Of a stretch of DNA of 64,000 bases, positions 48,251-60,514 are shown in pieces. The DNA lies in assembly GCA_024138015.1 (NCBI GenBank), contig JAMXBB010000002.1, positions 48,565,473 to 48,629,472 on the forward strand. The letters run 5' to 3'. The DNA is from Lumnitzera littorea (Eukaryota; Streptophyta; Magnoliopsida; Myrtales; Combretaceae). The stretch's first letter is position 1; each line of letters starts with the position of its first letter. The notes beneath the pieces are model-generated. The model worked only from the letters and a program-made list of their open reading frames with translations. It did not search any database and had not been told where the DNA came from. The position numbers were made by a program, and so were the translations under genes.

Positions 48251-48880
48251 TGTTATAGAAACTATGGTTTAATCAAAATCAAGCCTTATATCATGTTTGA
48301 GCATGGTTGGAACACAATATAGCTTTAAGGTGCTTCATATTGTAAAAACACTACTTGAGTTCCTTAATATCTAAGTTAAGCATACAAGTAGCTAGAGAAC
48401 AAAAAGAGATCTTTTTTCAAATTTAAGATAAGTTCATTCTTCAAATATGTTTAAAAGATATCAAGAGGCATAAAGGATTCATGATTAAACCAAGTAACAT
48501 TCTCATTAGCACAAATAGGCATGAGATTCTCTAAATAACACTTAATGCCTGATAAGGGTCTAAAGAGGTCAAATTTACATGAAATTCAAATCAAGCTAGT
48601 TTGACTACTCAAACATTATTTATGAATGAAAATAAATGTGTGAAGCTTGATTTTGGGCATGGAACCAATGTATGATAAATTTGTGCATATATGAACTTAG
48701 ATAGGTATGAATGACTTCAAGTGTGCCTAAAACATGATTAAAGTCATAATTAGTGTATGAAATCTATATGATCATGTTTCTTAACCCTCATAGTGTAGTA
48801 TTTGCCGGTTAACCCACTTAGTATGTCATTTTTGCTCAAAAATATTATTTTGGTTCTTATGTATATAGTACTCATTTTAC
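48251..48880 (-). other. Probable 3' flank/LTR region of copia element E
   Basis: It lies directly downstream (minus strand) of the stop that ends the E polyprotein at about 48880. The 3' LTR of E would be expected here, but its partner LTR is outside the window, so its limits cannot be set. Confidence 0.35.
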
Positions 48881-51720
48881 ATGATCATTCTCAATTCTCT
48901 TCTTAATGTGCAAAATCTTTCCTCACTCAATGGTTTTATGAAGATATTAGTTATTTGATTGCTAGTATCAACAAATTCCAAGCATATACCATTGCTTTAC
49001 ACATGATCACGAATAAAGTGATATATAATTTCTATATACTTAGTCTTTAAATGTTGAATTGGATTCTTGGTCAAATTTATAGCACTTGTATAATCACATC
49101 TTATTAGGACATTGGTCAATTCTAGACCATAGTCAAGTAATGTTTGCTTCATTCGTAAAGCTTGAGCATAACAACTACCAGTTGCCACATATTCTGCATT
49201 AGCGGTAGAGAGTGCTACCAAGTTTTGTTTCTTTGAATATCATGACACTAAAGAGTTACCAAGTAAGTAACATGTGCCACTTGTGCTTTTTCAAGCAACT
49301 TTGCAATTGGTGAAGTTATCATTGGAGTATCCAACAAGATCAAATGAGGTGAACTTAGGATATCATAAGCCAATTTTAATGGTGCCTGCAAGATACTTAA
49401 TGATGCTTTTGACCGCGTTCAAGTGAGATTTTTTAGGGCACGAGTAAAAACATGCACATAGACATACAACAAACATGATTTCGGGCCTAAATGTAGTTTA
49501 ATATAGAAGATTTTCTATCATGCCCCTATACATCTTTTCACAAATGTTTTTTCCACTTTCGTCTCTATTAAGTTTTAGAGTAGTGCTCATTGAAATAGGC
49601 CTAGTCTTACAATTTTCCATGTAAAACCTTTTTAAGAGCTCTTTAGTGTATTTGGCTTGGTTGATGAAGATTCCATCTTTGGTTTATTTAACTTGGAAGA
49701 CCTAAGAAATAGTTGAGTTCTCCCATCATACTCGTTTCAAACTCATTTTCTTACATTAGAGAAACTCATTAACTAGGTCCATGTGAGTAGCACCAAACAC
49801 AATGTCATCTACGTATATTTGGATAATTAACATATGAGTATTCTATTGCTTAATGAATAACCTTATGTCAAGTTTCCCTTTACTGAAATCATTCTTTATC
49901 AAGAAGTTACTCAATCTTTCCTACCAAGCTCTAGGAGCTTGCTTAAGTCCATATAAGACCTTATTGAGCTTATATACATGTTTTGGGAATTCACTATTCT
50001 CAAACCCTTGATGGTTGCTCTATATATACTTCCTCTTTGATAAAGCTGTTTAGGAAGGTACTTTTAACATCGATTTGATATAATTTGAAATTTTTATATG
50101 TGACAAACACTAAAAGGATCCTAATGGCCTCTAATCGAGTAATTGGTGCAAAAGTTTCATCAAAATCAATTCCTTCTTCTTGGTTGTAACCTTTAGTAAT
50201 TAAGCATGCCTTGTTTCTTGTTACTATTTCGATTTCATCTAACTTGTTTTGAAATTCCCATTTAGTTTTAATTACTGATCTATTATTTGGTTTTGTTAGT
50301 AAGTCCCATACCTCATTTCTACTAAATTGATTTAACTCTTGTTACATAGCTTCAAACCAAAATTCGTCCTTTATTGCTTCATCTACATTTTCTTATTCAA
50401 GTTGAGATAGAAACGCTACATTACTTAGGTTCTTAAGAGAGGCTCTAGTTTGCACCTTATTACTTAGTTCTCTTATTATTAGATCCTTAGGATGATGTTT
50501 TACAAATTTCCATTCTCTAGGCGAGTCTATATTAGAATTGTCAATAATTTCATCTTACTTAGAGAATTCTTTCTCATTTGAAATGGATTGATCCTTGTTA
50601 AGACCAAGACTATCCAATTGAGCATTAATGTTCTCTATTTCATCATTTGACTTTCTATATGCATATGTATTGTCAAATGCAACATAAAATGACTCTTTTA
50701 CAATAAGGGTACTTTTGTTATATACTCTATAAGCCTTACTAGCAAGAGAGTAATTAAGCAAGATGCTTTCATCCGAGTTTGAATCAAATTTTCCATGTTG
50801 TTCCTTTCCATTATTAAGAATGTAACACTTTGTACCAAATTGATGAAAATATGATATGTTAAGTCTTTTGCCTCTCCAAAGCTCATAGGGGCTTTTCTTA
50901 AGAATAGGCTTTATGAAAACTCGATTTGATATATAATAGTGATATTAACGGCTTTAGCTAAAAAATACTTAAGTAGATTATTATCACATAGCATAGTTCT
51001 AGCCATTTTTATAAGAGTGTTATTTTTCCTTTTAGTGACTCTATTTTATTGTAAAGTTCTAGGTGCTAAAAAGGTACATTCTATTCCATTTTTATTACAA
51101 AAATCTTCCATATCATGTTTTTCAAATTCTTCTATATGATCACTTCTTATAGAAACAATAGAAAAACCTTTTTCATTTTAGACCTTCTTACTATAATTCA
51201 AGAATACATGATATGTTTCATCTTTATTTGTAAGGTTAAAAGGTCCAATTGTATCTAGTAAAATCATCAATTATGACCAAGGTATATCTTTTCCCTCTCA
51301 AACTTAAGGTTTGTGTTAGACTAAATAGATCCATATGTAATAGTTGGAGCGGCCTAGAAGTTGAGATTACATTTTTTTATTTGAATGATGATTTTCTTTG
51401 CTTCTTATATTAACATGCTTAACATGTTCTATCTTTATCAAAACTAATCTTAGGTAATTCTTTAACAGGATTCTTTTTAACTAGTTTTGATAAGATATCC
51501 ATACTAGTATGTCTTAACTTCTTATGTTATAACCAACTATCATTATTTTGAGCGGATAGATAGGTTTCAAGAGAACATAAAAACATATTGAAGTTAATTT
51601 TGTAAATGTTTCCTTGTCTATATCCCTCAAAACGGATTTGGCCATTGTTAATATTTTTAACAGAATACTTTGTTGCATGAAAGATTACTTTGTATCCTAT
51701 ATCACACAATTGGCTAATAC
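48880..51720 (-). pseudogene. Copia polyprotein of E: GAG-pre-integrase, integrase, RT, RNase H (degenerate)
   Basis: From the 5' side: the pre-integrase zinc-binding leader at 51709-51527 (MCDIGYKVIFH, NIYKINF, SAQNNDSWL); the integrase region to about 50555 (YHIFINLVQSVTFL remnant); the RT with an intact YVDDIVFGATHMDLVNEFL at about 49815-49760; the RNase H at 49221-48997 (VALSTANAEYVATGSCYAQ, RCDYTSAINLTKNPIQHLKT, FIRDHV); and the tail LEFVDTSNQITNIFIKPLSEE to a stop near 48880. The RNase H AEY motif is intact, but the integrase and RT frames carry many stops. Confidence 0.85.
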
Positions 51721-52145
51721 TAAGTAAATTGTGTTTGAATTTATCAATAAGTAATTCATGCTCGATAGTAAGATCATTGTTAGTGCAAATGTTACCTTCT
51801 CCAATAACCTACTTAAGCCTTCTAATTATCTCTGAAGGTCACACTTCCTCCATCCTTCAAGTCCATAGATGCAAAATTGGATGCGTCTCCCGTCATTTGT
51901 TTTGAGTAGCTGCTATCCAAGATCTATTTGTTATTTTGCCTTGAAAGACCCTACAAAATAAATGGTTATTTCTTTGATACCCATTTTAGTTTGGGTCCTT
52001 TTGGGTTAGCTATTGTAATGTAAGCTTATTCCCTAGGGACTTAAACCATTTCGCCTTTTTTTATTTAAGGAGAGATTGTGATGTATTGCATAAGTATGTA
52101 CAATATGCCCATAGCTTTCACAACAAGTTTTATTTAAGGCCTTAA
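48880..52145 (-). mobile_element. Ty1/copia retrotransposon E, distal part (integrase-RT-RNase H)
   Basis: Minus strand, order GAG-pre-integrase, integrase, RT, RNase H, which defines Ty1/copia. The proximal gag part lies at 62731-64000 beyond element B, which split E at the CTTAA target (52141-52145 and 62726-62730). Confidence 0.9.
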
Positions 52146-52974
52146 TTATGGGAATTAGGCCCTTAGACCCATCATTCATAGTCGATTTAGAGGACTCTAA
52201 GGACTCGTGCGGAAAATACTAGCTCGAAACCAAAGCTGAGATGAAGATTCCTATACCGAATTGATCTCTTGTCGACCTGTTAGTCAAATCCTCAAGTGTC
52301 AAACATGTACATGCCCAGCAGTGAAGTCTTATTCCAAAAGACAATACAGGACTAGCTGAGCTAAGCTCTACAACTAACCACAAGCGTTTGACTCCAATTC
52401 AACTTACTTCTTTATCGGATTGATTGGCTCCCAACTTGATCCAGATCATGTCGGCCCTTAACTACAAATGTTATTTTGCTTTTGCTTACCTTGTATCATA
52501 TTTCGTCATCTATTTACCAAGCGACATGTGTCTTCTGACATATTATTCTAGAATGATTCTTTGCTTTCCATACTGAATATTCTTTGCCCCTTTTGCCCCT
52601 TTTATGTAACCTAATTATAGAATATCCTTTGGTCTTTTTATATATGTAAAGTAACCCTAGTGGATGGATATATAAACCCCACTTTCTTGTATGCAGAGAA
52701 GCAACTAATCAATATAGAATTATTCACGTTGAGCAACCTTAGTGTTCTCATTATCATTCAACTCTTATCTATTTTCTTTAGCAAGGAGTAGTGTCAAGTA
52801 ACCTTTCAGTTCAGACTAGTGTGTCATATCCGGTGGGTTGTGAGCCGAGTAGGATTGAGTGGTGCATCATATCCATTCAGTAGCTACCCGAACTTTGCTA
52901 ACTTTTTTCTTATTTGTTTTTTGATTTCCTTTGTTGTAGTGCTTTTCCATGTATCCGACTTCGGAGACGGATCA
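52146..52974 (+). mobile_element. 5' LTR of element B
   Basis: 829 bp, from TTATGGGAATTAGGCCC (decayed TGATAGGAATCAAG) to GACGGATCA. The TATA-like GGATATATAAACCCC lies near 52665. Two GTGYRTCATATC words lie near 52820 and 52862. Confidence 0.88.
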
Positions 52975-52980
52975 ACTTCG

Positions 52981-52995
52981 TTGGTATTAGAGTAC
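52981..52995 (+). other. Primer-binding site of element B
   Basis: TTGGTATTAGAGTAC, six bases after the LTR end, resembles the initiator-Met tRNA binding site with two or three changes. Confidence 0.8.
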
Positions 52996-53229
52996 AGTTT
53001 TACGAGGGAATGTGTGAAGTTGCAGTGAAGTTTTAGTTCACTTTACTATAGGTGGCTATTATGTTCCTTTCATAGCTACTGCAGTGAGTTTGAGTGTAAG
53101 TAAGTATAGTTTTGCTATTACTCTATTTTTCATTACGAAAATAGAGTAAGTTCGCTGTTATTCTGTTTAAGTGATTGTTGAGAATTGAAGTCGTTAGTAA
53201 GTTATTAATCTGTTTGAGAAGTATTACAT

Positions 53230-54540
53230 CCTGTCAAACTCAAGTGTTTAGGGTGTTATTGGTGATCAGAGTAATAGTGCTTAACCTAGTCATTGTCATA
53301 ATGGTAGTAACACCCCAGGGTCGGTTGATGACAAACTTGACAAATTGACCAACCTTGTTGAGAGTTTAGTCACATCAATGCAAGTTAATAAACAATAACC
53401 TTGTAATGTACAGCACCATAACCTATAAGAAAATGCCCTTAAGAGATACCATGGCTAATGTAATCGAATCAATCACTTAGTTTGACTGCAATGAGTTGGA
53501 GGAATAACAAACCGAGCTGCTAGACGAAGACTGAAGTTGGAGGAGATTGAAGAAGAGGATGAGAAGTTAGATGTTGAAGAGTTTAGGGAGGAAGAAGAAG
53601 AAGCTGACTATTACCAAGCATAGGGACGAGGACGCTGAGTCCCATGAGGGTTAGACAATGTCAAGGTTCATATCTCACCCTTTAGTAGAATTGGGGATGC
53701 AAATGAATACTTGGAGTGAGAACAGAAAGTCAAGAAGGTATTTGAATGTTATGGGTATACGGATGTTGTTAAAGTTCGACTTACTGTACTAGAGTTCATT
53801 GGGTATGCCACTATGTGGTGAAAGAATTTGAATACAACTAGAACAAGAGATGAAAGACAAGGTGTTAGAACTTGGGATGAAATGAAAATGTTGTTAAGAG
53901 GTAGATTTGTACTCGAGACCTACTTACAAGATGCGTTTACAAAGTTACAGGAGCTTTGCCAATGAAGCCAATCTATTAATGACTATATTAGAGAGTTTCA
54001 AATGCTTATGATCCGAGCTAACATAGAAGAACCCAAGGCTTGTACTATATCGAGGTTCATCTCTGGACTTTGATATGAAATCCTCCACATTGTAGAGGCA
54101 TAGAGGTTTTATACCTTGGATGAGGCGATAAAGATAGTGTAAAGGGTTAAAAAATAGAGGAAAAGTGCTCCAAGTCGACCTATGCCAACATTCTCTCAAC
54201 CTCCAGTCTTGTGTCGACCTATTCAAACCGAGAGGAGGCTATACAGGGGTGAGGATAGGAATAATTGATCTGATGACAATGAAGCAAGCCAGTAGGGCTG
54301 AGTCGATTAAACAGGTTGACCTTGAGGATATATGAGAAAAGGCAGACCTCTGAACAGAAGACCAGTATGGTGAAATGCTTTGGTTTCAGATATATGGCTA
54401 CTGATTGTTCGGAATGACGCATCATGGTGCTTTGAGGAGATGTATTGGACAACACCGATAGGAGTAAGCTGGAGAAAGAAGAAGATATTAGAAAACTTGA
54501 AGCTAAAGAGGAAGAGAAGACTTGTGTATATGATGATTAA
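53230..54540 (+). pseudogene. Gag of element B, degenerate
   Basis: A retrotransposon gag domain is read at about 53650-54130 (VHISPFSRIGDANEYLE, KVFECYGYTDVVKVRL, RTWDEMKMLLRGRFV, SINDYIREFQMLM, RFISGL), with stops at former Trp and Gln codons. A zinc-knuckle remnant lies near 54379-54420 (CFGFRYMATDCSE). Upstream is an acidic Glu-rich stretch near 53540-53620. It parallels the gag of A2. Confidence 0.8.
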
Positions 54541-54599
54541 GGAGAATTAATGACCCTAGTCTTAAGACAAGTGTTGAGTTCCTTATCGAACTTTGAGGA

Positions 54600-55070
54600 G
54601 GACTAGAAAGAGAATCTATTTTATACCGAATATACCATCAAAGGCTAATTATGCACGATCATTGTGGATTGGGGAAGTTGTACTAATGTTGTTGCACAAT
54701 CCTTTATGTAGAGGTTAGGTCTGTTGACCTTGAAGCATCCTCAACCTTACAAGCTATATTGACTTCATGATAAACATGCTTTGTACGTAACTGAACAAGT
54801 AACCATACCATTTAGTATTGGGAGTATGTATAGGGACGAAGTAGTATGCGATGTTGTCCCTATTTGAGCTTTACATCTGCTGCTTAGACGACCTTGGTTA
54901 TTTGATTGATGTATTACTCATGACAAGTATAAAGAACATCTATGCCTTTGTTAAGGATGGAAAGAAAATTGTGTTACAACCTTTGACACCATCTCAAGTA
55001 AATGAAACCTACAATCAGCTCACCTGAGTTAGTAAGAAGAATGCTTTAATGATGAGTTGAAGAGAGCTTC
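54600..55070 (+). pseudogene. Retropepsin of element B, degenerate
   Basis: Reads IIVDWGSCTNVVAQ (active-site DSG changed to DWG), then HPQPYKLY, KHALYVTEQVTIPFSIGSMY, RDEVVCDVVPI and LLLRRPWLFD. Stops interrupt it at several points. Confidence 0.8.
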
Positions 55071-55096
55071 AAGCTGCTGAAAAGGCTCAAGAATCT

Positions 55097-57305
55097 ATGT
55101 TCCTGTCAATCATAAGATTGTTGGAAACGAGAGATTTGGAGGATATTCTTGATGAAATCCAAAACTTGCTAAATGAGTTTTCTAACCTGTTCCCCGAAGA
55201 ACTGCCTAGAGGATTGCCTCTAATCCAAGGCATTGAGCATGGTATTGATTTACAGCTAAGCGCCACCTTGCTAAATCGACCCACATACAGAATGAACCCC
55301 AAGTAGGCTACTGAGTTGAAGAGACAGATGAACGAACTCATAGAGCGAAGATATGTAAGGGAGAGCTAAAGCCCTTGTGTTGTACCAACTCTACTCGTCC
55401 CTAAGAAAGAAGGTTCATGGCGCATGTACATTGTCAGCCGAGTAATCAACCGAATTACTATCAAGTACAGATATCCGATACCAAGACTCGATGACATGTT
55501 AGATGAGCTTCATGGCGCCAAGATATTTTCGAAGATTGATCTGCGAAGTGGTTACCACTAAATTCGCATGAAGTCGGGCGATGAATAGAAGATTACCTTC
55601 AAGACTAGGTATGGACTCTAAGAATGGTTAGTTATGCCATTCGAACTTACTAATGTGATGAGCACATTTATGAGGCTAGTGAACCATGTAATGCAACCTT
55701 TAATTGAAAGATGTGTGGTCGTGTACTTTAATAACATATTAGTATACAGTGTCGACCTAAATGACCATGTTCAACATCTTCGCGAAGCATTTGACATTTT
55801 GCGAACTAAGAAGTTGTATGGAAATGTAAAGAAATGTGCATTCTACCAAAAAGAGGTGATCTTCTTAGGGTTTGTGGTGTTAGGAGAAGGAATCCAAGTA
55901 GATAAGGAGAAGATCCAAGCTGTTCTTGAGTGGCCGATGCTGAAGAATGTCATTAAAGTTCGAAGCTTTCATTGCCTAGCTTCTTTCTATAAGCGATTTA
56001 TCAAAAACTTCAGTACTATAGCCTTTCCCTTGACTGAGTTGACAAAAGAAGAATGAGGAGGCAGGTAGAATGATTGAACTGAGCAAAGCTTTAGGGAGAT
56101 TAAGGAGAAGCTCACCTTGGTGCTTGTCTTTTCATTACCAGATTTTGACAAACGTTTCTATTCGAATGTGATGCATTGGGAGTACGAATTGGTGTTGTCT
56201 TAATGTAGGAGCAACCACCCGTCACCTACCATAGCAAGAAGCTTAATAGTCTTGCCTTGAATTATTCTATGTACAAGAAAGAGTTGTACTCTCTTTACTA
56301 AGCCCTTATTATTTGGCAACACTATTTGTTGCTACGAGAGTTTGTTATTTATACCAACTATGAGTCTCTGAAGCATCTAGGGAGCCAAAACAAGCTTTCG
56401 AAGAGGCAAGCTAAGTGGTTGGAATTTATGGAAGGTTTCGCGTATATCATTTGGTACAAAGTGCAAATGTGGTGGCCGATGCTCTATCATAACGACAAAC
56501 CTTGCAGACTAAATTATTGGGATTCTCACTCATTACAAAGAAGTACGCTCATGATCTTCATTTTAGCCCCATCATAGAACAGTGTAAGGATGGAATTGCT
56601 ATCAAGGGATATTATCTTAAGGAAGGCTATCTGTTCAAGGACTGAAGGTTATGCATACTGAACTATTTCACATGTGAGCTATTGATCAAGGAAGCTCATA
56701 GCGGTAAATTATTAAGTCACTTGGGGGAGACCAAGGTAGCCAATCTGTTGAGGGAGGACTTTTACTAGCCAGGTTTAGCTAAGGATATCCATAAGATAAT
56801 TAGTAGTTGTGAAGCGTGCAAGCGAGCTAAGGTAAAGAGAGAACCTTATGAAGAATACATGTCGCTACTAACACTAACCTTAGCTTAGGTCGACCTCAAG
56901 ATGAACTTTGTCCTAGAGTTTCTCTCGATATCTAGAGGCAAAGATTCTAGCTTTGTTGTAGTGGACCTCTTCAGCAAGATGGCGTACTTCATTCAGTGCC
57001 ATCGGATTAATGATGCTTTATATATTGCTGATTTGTTTTTGTAAGAGGTTGTTTGATTACATGGGGTACTGAAGACTATTGTCTCAGATTAGACACAAAA
57101 TTTTTGAGTTATTTTTGGAAGACTCTTTGGAGAAGACTTGGAACTAAACTTGTATTCAGCTCCAATAGCTACCCTCAGATTGATGGCTAAATTGAAGCAA
57201 TAAATAGGACATTAAGCAATCTATTCAGGCCTGTCGTGGGAAAAAACTTGAGGGATTGGGATCCGTTCTTACTAGTTGTGGAGTTCACATATAACTAAAT
57301 TGTCC
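55097..57305 (+). pseudogene. RT, RNase H and proximal integrase of element B, degenerate
   Basis: RT: NLFPEELPRGLPLIQGIEHG, LNRPTYRMNPK, then KIDLRSGYH near 55540, and 140 open codons at 55634-56056 with the active-site motif as VYFNNILVYS (both Asp now Asn). RNase H: about 56100-56490 ([33 protein letters not shown]). The integrase zinc-binding end is SCEACKRAK near 56808. The core starts near 56890 (FVLEFLSISRGKDSS, VVVDLFSKMAYF, TIVSD). It breaks off at 57305, where family A element A5 is inserted. Confidence 0.85.
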
Positions 57306-57310
57306 ATAGC

Positions 57311-58300
57311 TAATAGGAATCATACTACTAGGCCTTTGACCCGTAACCAAACCCGAGGATTGGAAAGCTTGGTAAGGTGGATTCTCTTACTCCAATCGGC
57401 TCTTGCCGAGGCTAAGTACTTGTTTACTGAGTCACTCTTTATGCCAAGCCAAACGATTGCCATCTTTCTGTACTACGCTGAGTTGTAGAGTACTTACTCA
57501 TACTCGAGCCGACCAATAACTTGGCATCTCCCTTACCGAGATAGAGATGTACTTGTTTACTGAGTCACTCTTTATGCCAAGCCAAACGATTGCCATCTTT
57601 CTGTACTACGCTGAGTTGTAGAGTACTTACTCATACTCGAGCCGACCAATAACTTGGCATCTCCCTTACCGAGATAGAGATAATCTAGACTAAATAAGCT
57701 ACCCCTACTCAAACAAACAAGTTAACTGTACTTTTTTGCTTGCATCTTCCAACAGCATCACCAATACGTATACAGAATTATGTGTAGAATTTGTTACAGT
57801 AATGATTATTTTCTTTGAATATTCATTTTTACCCTTTTGTACCTTGTACATTACTTCCTTAGAAAATGACCTTTTTGTCTTTTTCCCTTTGGGTAAGTTA
57901 TCCTAACTTATGGGTATAAATACCCTTATATTTATAGTTGCAGATAGATTAATTATCGCAAATATACTTGACATTTGTCTTTTGTAAACATTACTTTATT
58001 TACATTCATATCACTCTTATCCTCATATCACTCTTATCCTAACCTTTAAGCAAGGTTAGAGCAAGGTTAGGTGGCTAGTAACTTCATCGGACCGATTTAT
58101 GCATCATATCGAATTGTGCCATAAACTCTTAGAAGTTCCATTAGTACGTCATATCCATTGGAGCTATTTGTGGGTTTTTGCTTACTTTTTATTTGTATCT
58201 ATTCTTTTATACATTCCCCATCACTTCCGTTTGAAGCTTTTGGTAAGCTTGGACCTATTCAGTGACTAGCCTTGTCTGTTCTTAGCTATGGTCCTCAACA
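57311..58300 (+). mobile_element. 5' LTR of A5, enlarged by internal tandem duplications
   Basis: From TAATAGGAATCATAC (decayed TG) to GGTCCTCAACA, 990 bp against 865 bp for the 3' LTR. The excess is mostly explained by three tandem duplications of 133, 17 and 11 bp, all absent from the 3' LTR. TATA region GGGTATAAATACCC near 57912. Confidence 0.88.
57416..57681. repeat. Perfect 133 bp tandem duplication
   Basis: 57416-57548 and 57549-57681 appear identical base for base. The 3' LTR of the same element has a single copy. Confidence 0.93.
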
Positions 58301-58305
58301 TCTTA

Positions 58306-59300
58306 GTGTATTTAAAACTAGACATAGACTTTATGAGTAGATGGTCAAGTTATTTGGCTTATCGAATGCTTCGAGCACTTTCATGAGGCTGATGGACTAC
58401 GTGTTGAGATATCTAATAGGAAAGTGTGTCGTGGTGCATTTTGACAACATCCTGGTTTATAGTGCTGATATGCCGAGTCACTATGAACATCTTCGAGTAG
58501 TTTTGGATATCCTTCGTGCCGAGAGATTATTCAGTAACTTGAAGAAATGTTGCTATTGCTAGGAAGAAGTGGTATTCTTGGGTTATGTAGTAAGTGGAAG
58601 AGGCTTTTGAGTGGATGACGAGAAGATCTTTGCAATCATCGAGTGGTCTACTCTTACTACTTGTATCGACGTGAAAAGTTTCCATGGACTAGGTTCATTT
58701 TATAGACAATTCATTAGGAATTTTAGCACTCTGACCATACTACTTACTAAGCTAACGAAGGAAAACATTGACTTTTGATGGGGAGAAAGGGAGGAGAGAA
58801 GCTTTGTTAAGATAAAAGAAAGATTGACCTTCGCCTCGGTGTTAGTTCTACCTGACTTCAAGAAAATATTTAGGCTAGAATGCGACGCATCAAGTATTAG
58901 AATAGGTGCTGTCTTAATATAGGAAAGCCAACCAATTGCCTTCCATAGTGAGAAGCTTAGAGGACCATAGTTAAATTACTTCATGTATGACAAGGAACTC
59001 TTGGCGCTGATCCGAGCACTGTAAGTATGCCAGCATTATTTACTATTGAGAGAATTTGTCATATATACTGACCATAAGTCGTTGAGGTACCTTCGAAGTC
59101 AGACTAAGTTATCGAAGAGATAGTCAAGATGAGTTGAATTCCTTGAAAGATTCAATTTTGTAATAAAATATAAACAATGAAAGAGTAACGTAGTTATAGA
59201 TGCTCTTTCGAGGAGACATGCACTCCTAAGTGAACTACAAACTAGATTATCTAAGTTTGCAAGCATCAAAGAGCAATACTCCAGGGATCCATACTTCAAA
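58306..59300 (+). pseudogene. RT (C-terminal part) and RNase H of A5, degenerate
   Basis: Starts within the RT at KTR..LYE, with a stop (TAG) at the following Trp codon. It is then open at 58341-58562 (FGLSNASSTFMRLMD, VVHFDNILVYSADM with the second active-site Asp as Asn, LKKC). RT thumb about 58620-58780; RNase H about 58850-59290 ([16 protein letters not shown]). Several stops. Confidence 0.83.
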
Positions 59301-59399
59301 CTCATATTTGTGTGATGTATCGATGGAAGAACAGTAGACGAGTATTACGTGGAAGATAGCTACTTGTTTTGAGGGAGAAAATTATGCGTACCGACTTAT

Positions 59400-60500
59400 T
59401 TATTGTAGGAGCTACTGATTAGGAAAGCCCACAGTAGAGGACTATTTGGACATTTCGAGGAGAAGAGGACTCATGAATTGTTGAATGGTCGATTCTTTTA
59501 GCCAAGAATGAGGAGAAATGTGCACTAAGTTGTTGAAAGCTGTGCCATGTGCAAAAGGGCTAAGTGCTGGGCCGAGAAAGGAAAAGCAATGCCATTGCCT
59601 GTTCCAACAAAGCCTTGGACTGAATTGAGCATGGACTTTGTTCTCAGATTACTATAAACTATTCGAGGCAAAGATTCTATAATGGTTGTCATGGATAGGT
59701 TCAGTAAGATGGCATTCTTTGTGCCCTACTCTAAAACTAACGATGCTTTAGTTATTACTGCTTTTTTTCTTACAGGAGGTTGTGTAGTTAGATGGCGTGC
59801 TGATAAGTGTAGTATCTAATAGGGACTTAAAGTTCTTGAGCCATTTTTAGAGGAACTTGTGGTGTCGGATGGGGACCAAAATACTATTTAGTATTTCTTG
59901 TCACCCCCAAACTGATAGCCAAATAAAGGTGGTTAATCGCACTTCGGGGCCATTGCTTTGAGCTACAATGGGCAAGAACTTAGCTGATTGGGACATTTAC
60001 TTGCTAATGGTCGAATTCGCATACAACCGGACAGTGTATGACACTACTAAGCAGATTCCCTTCAAAGCGATCTATGGTTTTAATCCTGAGTTACCCCTTG
60101 ATCACACCCTTATACCTGTGCCTACGTAAGAGGACCCTAACGCGAGAGCTAAGGTACAATCTCTTCAGCATATCTACAATAAAGTCACTCAGCACATTGA
60201 CCAAGCTGCTAGAAGAATGTGAGAGAAGGCCAAGGGTAAAACAGCTAAGCAATTCCAGTAATGAGACTTAGTATGGCTGTACCTCAATAAGGAGCAATTC
60301 CTAAGCAATAGGAGGAATAAATTATCTGTAAGAGCTGAAAGACTTTTCAGAATCCTCTAAAAGATTAATGATAGCACCTATAGATTAGAGTTGTCCAAGG
60401 ACTATGGGTTTTTGACACCTTTAACATTGCCGACCTTAGTCTATATTACTTCGGCGAAGAGCTGATTGAAGATCTCTCAGATTTGATCTCAAATCTAAAT
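59400..60500 (+). pseudogene. Integrase of A5, degenerate
   Basis: Zinc-binding part (GHFEEKRTHELL, SCAMCKRAK), core (PWTELSMDFVLRLL, MDRFSKMAFFVPYSKTNDA), then VVSNRDLKFLSHF (core Asp as Asn), HPQTDSQIKVVNR (core Glu as Lys), AYNRTVYDTTKQIPF, and the C-terminal module (RLFRIL, INDSTYRLELSKDYG). Two catalytic positions are lost. A frame change lies near 59775. Confidence 0.85.
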
Positions 60501-60514
60501 CAACTTGGAGGGAA

